A DNA stretch of 6,499 bases from Gammaproteobacteria bacterium (GTDB taxonomy: Bacteria; Pseudomonadota; Gammaproteobacteria; SZUA-229), in NCBI GenBank assembly GCA_030637945.1, contig DAOWFN010000104.1:1-6499 (forward strand). Reading direction: 5' to 3'. The notes beneath the pieces are model-generated. The model saw nothing but the letters and a program-made list of their open reading frames with translations, was not told the DNA's origin and made no database searches. The position numbers and the translations under genes are program-made. Below, one piece after another: positions 1-4,286 of the stretch. Within the stretch, counting starts at the first letter, position 1. Every line of letters begins with the position of its first letter.

Positions 1-42
1 AGACAGTGATTCGGCGCTAGGAAATGGTGCTGTTTCTGACAT
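1..42 (-). pseudogene. Mirrored fragment of the dnaB 5' end
   Basis: On the minus strand an ATG at 42-40 opens 14 codons (MSETAPFPSAESLS) identical to the N-terminus of the dnaB gene that starts at 297. The frame then runs off the left edge. It lies wholly inside the left arm of the foldback. A second functional dnaB here is unlikely: the copy is the exact mirror of the real gene, with its leader, and no independent sequence is visible. It should not be counted as a gene unless the foldback proves to be real DNA. Confidence 0.8.
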
Positions 43-121
43 AAATAAACCTGTTGTTGTGTCGTTGATTATAAAGACAGATGGCCGCTAACGAAAGTTA
101 TTTTTACGACAAAAGAATTTT

Positions 122-217
122 TGAACCGCAGAGGCGCTGAGTTTATTTGTTAGTGGCACCGCAGGCGCAACTAAGATAATAAAGTTTTTCTCTGTGCCTC
201 TGCGTCTCTGCGGTTCA
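122..217. repeat. Structured palindromic element of a widespread intergenic repeat type
   Basis: The left side reads TTGAACCGCAGAGGCGC and the right side ends in three 8-base units at 190-213 (CTCTGTGC, CTCTGCGT, CTCTGCGG) followed by TTC. The central bases fold further: 142-147 pairs with 178-183 and 150-154 with 170-174, leaving 184-197 as a bulge. From memory, sequences of the type AACCGCAGAGGCGCAGAG occur as dispersed intergenic repeats in many unrelated bacteria. This part is the likely natural element, and its self-complementarity could have seeded the larger perfect foldback. I know of no function. The family match is recollection and was not searched. Confidence 0.6.
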
Positions 218-242
218 AAAATTCTTTTGTCGTAAAAATAAC

Positions 243-271
243 TTTCGTTAGCGGCCATCTGTCTTTATAAT
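243..271 (+). promoter_or_regulatory. Candidate sigma-70 promoter for dnaB
   Basis: A perfect TATAAT lies at 266-271, 25 bases before the dnaB start codon. The hexamer 17 bases further upstream (TTTCGT, 243-248) is a poor -35 match and there is no extended -10 TG. The -10 is convincing by sequence only. In related genomes dnaB is often preceded by rplI, so some transcription could also arrive from further upstream. A mirrored copy of this promoter lies on the minus strand at 68-96 because of the foldback. Confidence 0.4.
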
Positions 272-296
272 CAACGACACAACAACAGGTTTATTT

Positions 297-1703
297 ATGT
301 CAGAAACAGCACCATTTCCTAGCGCCGAATCACTGTCTGAGGGGCAAACCAGCAGCCTACGTGTGCCTCCGCACTCAGTAGAAGCAGAGCAGGCGGTAAT
401 CGGTGGGTTATTGCTGGATAATCGTGCCTGGGAAACTATCGCTGACAAACTGGTTGATGATGACTTTTATCGCCATGATCACCGTTTATTATTTTCGGCT
501 ATTCGTGAGCTAGAATCGCGTAATGAACCTTTTGACGCAGTTACCTTATCTCAATGCCTGGAAAAGAATGAACAGCTTGAGCAAGCAGGTGGTCTACTGT
601 ATCTCGGTCGATTAGCGAAAGATACGCCAAGCGCTGCAAACATTCTTGCCTACGCAAACATCGTTCGAGAAAAATCAGTATTACGTCAGTTAATTGCGGT
701 AGGAACGGACATTAGTAGCAGCGGCTATCGGCCTGAGGGGCGTGAGAGTAAAGAGTTGCTGGATCACGCCGAGAAGAGGGTGTTTCATATCGCAGAACAG
801 GGCTCGCGCGGTGCCAGCGGCTTTCAGGATATGAAAGCCCTGTTGTCAAAAACAGTCGATAAGATCGATCATTTATTTAATAGCGATGGTGGCATAACGG
901 GTGTTGCTACCGGGTTTGATAAATTTGATGAAATGACGACAGGTCTACAGGAAGCAGATTTAGTGATAGTTGCTGGCCGACCATCCATGGGTAAAACAAC
1001 CTTTGCGATGAATATTGCTGAAAATGCCGCGATTGCTGACAAGTTACCGGTGGCAGTGTTCAGTATGGAGATGCCGGGCGATTCTCTGGCGATGCGTATG
1101 ATCTCTTCACTGGGACGTGTTGACCAGCATCATATTCGTACCGGCAACCTGACTGATGAAGACTGGGCACGTATTACTTCAGCGATTCATATCCTGTCTG
1201 AGGCAAAAATCTTTATCGATGATACACCCGCTTTATCTCCCCATGAGATCAGAGCGCGCGCCAGACGTCTGAAACGTCAGCATGGTTTAGGTTTGATCGT
1301 GATCGATTATCTGCAACTGATGCAGGTACACGGCGGCAGCGAAAACCGTGCTACAGAAATATCTGAAATATCGCGTAGCCTGAAAGCGATGGCAAAAGAA
1401 TTAAAAGTACCTGTTATCGCATTGTCACAGTTAAACCGTAGCCTGGAGCAGCGTCCCGATAAACGTCCTGTGATGTCGGATCTTCGTGAATCAGGTGCTA
1501 TCGAGCAGGATGCAGATATTATTGTTTTCATCTATCGCGATGAGGTCTACAATGATGACAGTCCGCAAAAAGGCGTAGCAGAGATTATTATTGCTAAACA
1601 ACGTAATGGTCCGATAGGAAAATCACTGCTGACGTTCCTCGGTAAATATACCAAGTTTGAAAATTACATACCTGAGATGTACGATTCCGATGGCTTCAGT
1701 TGA
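297..1703 (+). CDS. dnaB: Replicative DNA helicase DnaB
   Basis: This is the hexameric 5'-to-3' helicase that unwinds the chromosome at the replication fork and recruits DnaG primase. The 468 residues match the family length (471 in E. coli). The N-terminal DnaB domain covers about residues 22-125 (VPPHSVEAEQ at its start), then a linker, then the RecA-like ATPase from about 180. Visible motifs are Walker A GRPSMGKTT (227-235, K233), the catalytic glutamate E258 in FSMEMP, Walker B LIVIDYLQ (D337), SQLNR (377-381), DLRESG (395-400) and the arginine-finger region KQRNGPIG (434-441). No intein interrupts these sites. The ATG at 297 has a short AGG at 287-289 with good spacing and gives a normal N-terminus. 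alr follows after 22 bases. The first 42 bases are duplicated in the left foldback arm. Confidence 0.97.
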   Translation: MSETAPFPSAESLSEGQTSSLRVPPHSVEAEQAVIGGLLLDNRAWETIADKLVDDDFYRHDHRLLFSAIRELESRNEPFDAVTLSQCLEKNEQLEQAGGLLYLGRLAKDTPSAANILAYANIVREKSVLRQLIAVGTDISSSGYRPEGRESKELLDHAEKRVFHIAEQGSRGASGFQDMKALLSKTVDKIDHLFNSDGGITGVATGFDKFDEMTTGLQEADLVIVAGRPSMGKTTFAMNIAENAAIADKLPVAVFSMEMPGDSLAMRMISSLGRVDQHHIRTGNLTDEDWARITSAIHILSEAKIFIDDTPALSPHEIRARARRLKRQHGLGLIVIDYLQLMQVHGGSENRATEISEISRSLKAMAKELKVPVIALSQLNRSLEQRPDKRPVMSDLRESGAIEQDADIIVFIYRDEVYNDDSPQKGVAEIIIAKQRNGPIGKSLLTFLGKYTKFENYIPEMYDSDGFS

Positions 1704-1725
1704 CGGCTAGTGTTGATGATTTTCA

Positions 1726-2814
1726 ATGACTGAGCAGTCGCCCAAGCAATGGCGCCGAGCTAAGGTTAAAATAAATCTAGACGCTTTATCATCTAACCTG
1801 GGCAAAGTTCGAGAGTACGCTGCCAACAGCCAAATAATGGCAGTGATAAAGGCAGATGCCTATGGCCATGGCATGTTGTCTGCTGCAAAAGTTCTGATAG
1901 ATGCCGATATGTTTGCTGTGGCTATGCCGGAAGAAGCATATGCTTTACGCAGCGATGGCTGTACAAAACCCATCATTGTTTTACACGGCTTTAGCAATGT
2001 CACAGAGCTTCAAGCGTTTTCTGAATTAGGTATATCCAGCGTTGTTCATCAGCAGTTTCAATTGGATTGTCTGTTAGAAGCCAAGCTTGCTTCTGCTATC
2101 GATTGCTGGTTAAAAATTGATACAGGCATGCACAGGCTAGGCATACAGGTAGATGAGGTTGATGCTTATTATGCTCAATTATCAATGTGTTTTAACGTTG
2201 CAGATGTTTTCTTGATGACGCATTTTTCCCACTCTGATGTGACGGTCAATATTAATAATTACAATCAGTTGTCAAGTTTTATTAATGTAATTAATAATGT
2301 GGATGTGAGCTGTAGTATGGCTAATTCCGCAGCCATAATGCGCTTGCCGAAAAGTCATTTTGATGTCGTTCGTCCCGGCATTATGTTGTATGGGGCATCA
2401 CCATTTAAAGATGTTACCGCAGCAGAGCTTGGCCTTCAGCCGGTCATGCAGTTTGAATCTATGCTGATAGATATCAAAGTGGTTAAGGCCGGTGAGTCGA
2501 TAGGTTACAGCAGCACCTTTACCTGCGATAAAGATATTACCGTTGGCGTAGTCGCTGCAGGTTACGGTGATGGTTATTCACGGCACGCAAAAAGCGGCAC
2601 ACCTGTCTGGTTAAATGATAAGTGCTGTGATCTGATCGGACGTGTTTCGATGGATAGCCTGTGTATCGATCTGACAGGCGTTGATGCAAAGATAGGTGAT
2701 CGGGTCGTATTGTGGGGCGATGAGCTTAGTGTCGATGAGGTGGCTCGTTCCTGTGACAGCATTGCTTACGAGTTGTTGTGTAGTGCCGGTGCAGCACACT
2801 CTGCAAATCGATAG
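1726..2814 (+). CDS. alr: Alanine racemase, PLP-dependent
   Basis: It interconverts L- and D-alanine, supplying D-alanine for peptidoglycan in the cytoplasm. The 362 residues fit the family (about 360-390). The PLP signature AVIKADAYGHG is at 39-49 with the Schiff-base lysine K42. Other active-site matches are K130 in KIDTGMHRLG, R137, H167 in THFSH, R216 in VVRPG, the catalytic tyrosine Y261 in IGYSSTF, and M309-D310 in RVSMD. The N-terminal TIM barrel and C-terminal beta domain both appear present. An in-frame TGA at 1714-1716 rules out an earlier start, and no Shine-Dalgarno is visible before ATG 1726, so translation may be coupled to dnaB. The C-terminus is odd: after YELLC (348-352) it ends GAAHSANR, without the RVP-type motif usual near the end. 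I use alr and not dadX because of the dnaB linkage, not from any catalytic difference. Confidence 0.95.
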   Translation: MTEQSPKQWRRAKVKINLDALSSNLGKVREYAANSQIMAVIKADAYGHGMLSAAKVLIDADMFAVAMPEEAYALRSDGCTKPIIVLHGFSNVTELQAFSELGISSVVHQQFQLDCLLEAKLASAIDCWLKIDTGMHRLGIQVDEVDAYYAQLSMCFNVADVFLMTHFSHSDVTVNINNYNQLSSFINVINNVDVSCSMANSAAIMRLPKSHFDVVRPGIMLYGASPFKDVTAAELGLQPVMQFESMLIDIKVVKAGESIGYSSTFTCDKDITVGVVAAGYGDGYSRHAKSGTPVWLNDKCCDLIGRVSMDSLCIDLTGVDAKIGDRVVLWGDELSVDEVARSCDSIAYELLCSAGAAHSANR

Positions 2815-2840
2815 AATTCTCACCCTTAATTTAGCAGATT

Positions 2841-2871
2841 TTGCATTCAAACTAGTCTATTCTCAGATAAT
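2841..2871 (+). promoter_or_regulatory. Weak candidate promoter for the lipoprotein gene
   Basis: In the 139-base gap after alr, TTGCAT (2841-2846) and GATAAT (2866-2871) resemble -35 and -10 boxes, but the 19-base spacing is longer than ideal. I see no clear terminator hairpin for alr in this gap, so read-through from dnaB-alr is also possible. This is a sequence-match guess only. Confidence 0.25.
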
Positions 2872-2942
2872 AACGTTAGTTACTTTATGTCGTTCATAAG
2901 ATAGCCATTCGCGGAAAAATAATAATTATCAATAGGAAGACC

Positions 2943-2947
2943 AGGAG
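2943..2947 (+). promoter_or_regulatory. Strong ribosome binding site
   Basis: AGGAG lies six bases before the ATG at 2954. It fixes the start of the lipoprotein gene and is clearly stronger than anything before dnaB or alr, which suggests independent and efficient translation. Confidence 0.75.
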
Positions 2948-2953
2948 CGTTGC

Positions 2954-4075
2954 ATGCCTATAATTAAATCTATTAGTGGTACCTGTAAAAATCGCAAATC
3001 GTTACTATTAAGTGTTACTGTTTTAACGGTTATGCTTACAGCCTGTGGTGGTAAAACAAGCATGTATCGAGCTGATTCAAGTCACACTGCGGTATATAAA
3101 GAATCAGGACCTACTCGGCTTAATGCGCTGCACTGGAAATACAGTGCTGACGACAAAACATATTCATCACCGACAATAGCCGACGGAACAATCTACCTCG
3201 GCAGTAATGATAATAATTTATATGCGATCGATCAGGAAACTGGTCGATTGAAATGGCGATTTAAAACGGGCGGAAATGTTGAATCGACGCCGGCGATAGC
3301 TAACGGAATGATCTATGTCGGTAGCTGGGATAAAAACATGTACGCCATTGATGCTGATTCTCAGGCAATCGTGTGGAAACAGGAGACCAAAGGTGCGATA
3401 TCATCTTCGCCGATTATTGCTGACGGCGTCATCTACTTTGCTAGTGAAGATGGCCACCTATATGCGGCTGATGCAGAGAGTGGTTTTAGAAAATGGAGCT
3501 TCAATGCGGGCGCATCCATTTATAGTTCGCCTGCGGTCTATGGTAATACTATCTTTTTTGGTACGTTGAATGGAGAACTGTTTGCCGTTAATCGAGATAC
3601 CGGACAAGAGTACTGGCGTTTTAAAACAAATGGAAAGATCCATTCCTCGCCAGCAGTAGATGAACATAATGTTTATTTTGGCAGTGATGATAAACGTGTC
3701 TACGCAGTAAATATTCACACCGGACAAAAAAGCTGGATGAAAAAGACGGCAGGGCCTGTATTGTCTTCACCCGCGCTTTATAACGATAGAGTTTTTATCG
3801 GCAGTAAGGATGGTTATATCTATGCATACGATGTCGAAGATGGAAGACGTGAATGGGAATACAGGACAGAGGCAGGTGTTTTCTCTCCGGTTACTGTTGC
3901 GTCACATACCATCTACGTAGGCAGTACTGATGGTAACCTGTACGCTTTAGATGCAGCTGAAGGTAAACTGCGTTGGAAATATAAAGTGAACAGTAAACTT
4001 TATTCAGCGGCGGTTATCAGCCAGGAGCATGTGTATTTTAACAGTGTAAATGGTTCGCTATTTGCGGTGCAATAG
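2954..4075 (+). CDS. BamB-like PQQ-repeat beta-propeller lipoprotein
   Basis: The 373-residue precursor starts with a basic n-region (K5, K12, R14, K15), a hydrophobic segment at about 16-30, and a lipobox LTAC with C31 as the predicted lipidated residue. The next residues are glycines and not aspartate, which favours outer-membrane sorting. From residue 58 to the end are eight units, seven of exactly 40 residues and a last one of 36. Each has a Trp at unit position 4, usually SSP near 15, an IYxGS-type strand, and a YAxDxxTG end, as in PQQ-type propeller repeats. Eight blades and a lipid anchor resemble BamB (392 residues in E. coli), a scaffold of the Bam complex that inserts outer-membrane proteins. 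The gene is not beside hisS, yfgM or der, the usual bamB neighbours, so it may be a paralogue with another partner. I see no evidence that it binds PQQ or is an enzyme. Fold and localisation are well supported; the function is not. Confidence 0.85.
   Translation: MPIIKSISGTCKNRKSLLLSVTVLTVMLTACGGKTSMYRADSSHTAVYKESGPTRLNALHWKYSADDKTYSSPTIADGTIYLGSNDNNLYAIDQETGRLKWRFKTGGNVESTPAIANGMIYVGSWDKNMYAIDADSQAIVWKQETKGAISSSPIIADGVIYFASEDGHLYAADAESGFRKWSFNAGASIYSSPAVYGNTIFFGTLNGELFAVNRDTGQEYWRFKTNGKIHSSPAVDEHNVYFGSDDKRVYAVNIHTGQKSWMKKTAGPVLSSPALYNDRVFIGSKDGYIYAYDVEDGRREWEYRTEAGVFSPVTVASHTIYVGSTDGNLYALDAAEGKLRWKYKVNSKLYSAAVISQEHVYFNSVNGSLFAVQ
3125..4072 (+). repeat. Eight in-frame 120-base coding repeats (propeller blades)
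   Basis: Units begin at 3125, 3245, 3365, 3485, 3605, 3725, 3845 and 3965. The first seven are exactly 40 codons and the last is 36 codons before the stop. No insertion or deletion breaks the register. At DNA level the units are clearly diverged, so this is an old protein-level repeat and not a recent tandem expansion. Confidence 0.9.
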
Positions 4076-4080
4076 AAAGA

Positions 4081-4130
4081 TAGTGAATAGTTAATAGTGA
4101 ATAGTTAAAAGTGAATAGTTAATAGTTAAA
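4081..4130. repeat. Short tandem array of GTGAATAGTTAA-type units
   Basis: Beginning just after the lipoprotein stop, TAGTGAATAGTTAA (4081-4094) is followed by a near-identical 16-base unit (4095-4110), a 12-base unit (4111-4122) and a partial TAGTTAAA (4123-4130). From memory, such AT-rich GTGAATAGTTAA arrays recur between genes in many bacterial genomes. Unit lengths vary and there are no spacers, so this is not CRISPR. Its downstream part is repeated in inverted orientation at 4247-4277. Confidence 0.75.
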
Positions 4131-4139
4131 AAAATTTAG

Positions 4140-4167
4140 TGTCATTCTGAACAATAGTGAAGAATCT
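4140..4167. repeat. GTCATTCTGA-type dispersed repeat
   Basis: The stretch reads GTCATTCTGA, then a variable middle, then AGTGAAGAATCT. ATTCT (4144-4148) can pair with AGAAT (4161-4165). From memory this matches a very common intergenic repeat of form GTCATTCTGAGCGAAG with GAAGAATCT, here with a diverged centre. It lies inside the inverted-repeat element and has no known function. The identity is recalled, not searched. Confidence 0.5.
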
Positions 4168-4203
4168 TGTGTTTAGTTATGGAGCAGATCAGATTATTTA
4201 AGA

Positions 4204-4252
4204 GCCTCTACAATCTTTAAGACTGATATTGTAGGCGTGCTTTATATTTTTT
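4204..4252 (+). terminator. Possible terminator hairpin downstream of the lipoprotein gene
   Basis: GCC (4204-4206) plus TACAAT (4209-4214) pair with ATTGTA (4228-4233) plus GGC (4234-4236), with a two-base bulge and a 13-base loop. A T-rich run (TTTATATTTTTT) follows from 4241. The T-run starts a few bases after the stem and the stem is AT-rich, so efficiency is uncertain. It lies about 130 bases beyond the stop codon. Confidence 0.3.
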
Positions 4253-4286
4253 CACTATTAACTATTCACTTTTAACTGCGTGTTTT

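Larger units (their letters stand above)
1..338. repeat. Large foldback inverted repeat, 133-bp perfect arms
   Basis: Bases 1-133 are the exact reverse complement of 206-338 (paired positions sum to 339). Pairing continues imperfectly inward to 141/198, with mismatches at 134/205 and 138/201. The arms contain the dnaB leader, its candidate promoter, the start codon and 14 dnaB codons, so the left arm is a mirrored copy of the start of dnaB. The left arm reaches base 1, so its true outer limit is unknown. Identity that includes codon third positions means either a very recent inverted duplication or, more likely, a chimeric foldback at a contig end. The pairing is read directly from the sequence; the artefact explanation is inference. 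Confidence 0.95.
4103..4277. mobile_element. MITE-like inverted-repeat element between convergent genes
   Basis: Arms 4103-4133 and 4247-4277 are reverse complements over 31 bases with one mismatch (4127/4253); 24 bases (4103-4126 with 4254-4277) are perfect. They enclose 113 bases with no coding capacity that I can see. This is the shape of a small non-autonomous element, but no target-site duplication is evident and the left arm merges into a tandem array, so it could equally be two opposed copies of a dispersed repeat. A transcript from either strand could form a long AU-rich hairpin, which may help separate the two convergent genes. Confidence 0.45.

Noticed and set aside
1..338. Closed-hairpin telomere of a linear replicon
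   Set aside because: A resolved hairpin telomere should be palindromic through its centre. Here 142-197 is 56 bases of non-symmetric sequence, with mismatches flanking it, and the arms contain dnaB coding sequence.
248..448. 66-codon minus-strand reading frame overlapping the dnaB start
   Set aside because: It lies antisense to the well-supported dnaB N-terminus, and part of it comes from the foldback arm. There is no ribosome binding site or recognisable product.
297..1703. Intein or insertion in dnaB
   Set aside because: DnaB is a common intein host, but the Walker A, Walker B and later motifs run continuously and the length is normal.
2611..2899. Small overlapping frames at the end of alr as a separate small gene or a frameshifted Alr tail
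   Set aside because: The alternative-frame translations show no family resemblance and no ribosome binding site. The VPV-like residues in the +1 frame come too close to the YELLC cysteine to be the lost motif.
4081..4130. CRISPR-like array
   Set aside because: Units are 12-16 bases, directly abutting, of variable length and without spacers.
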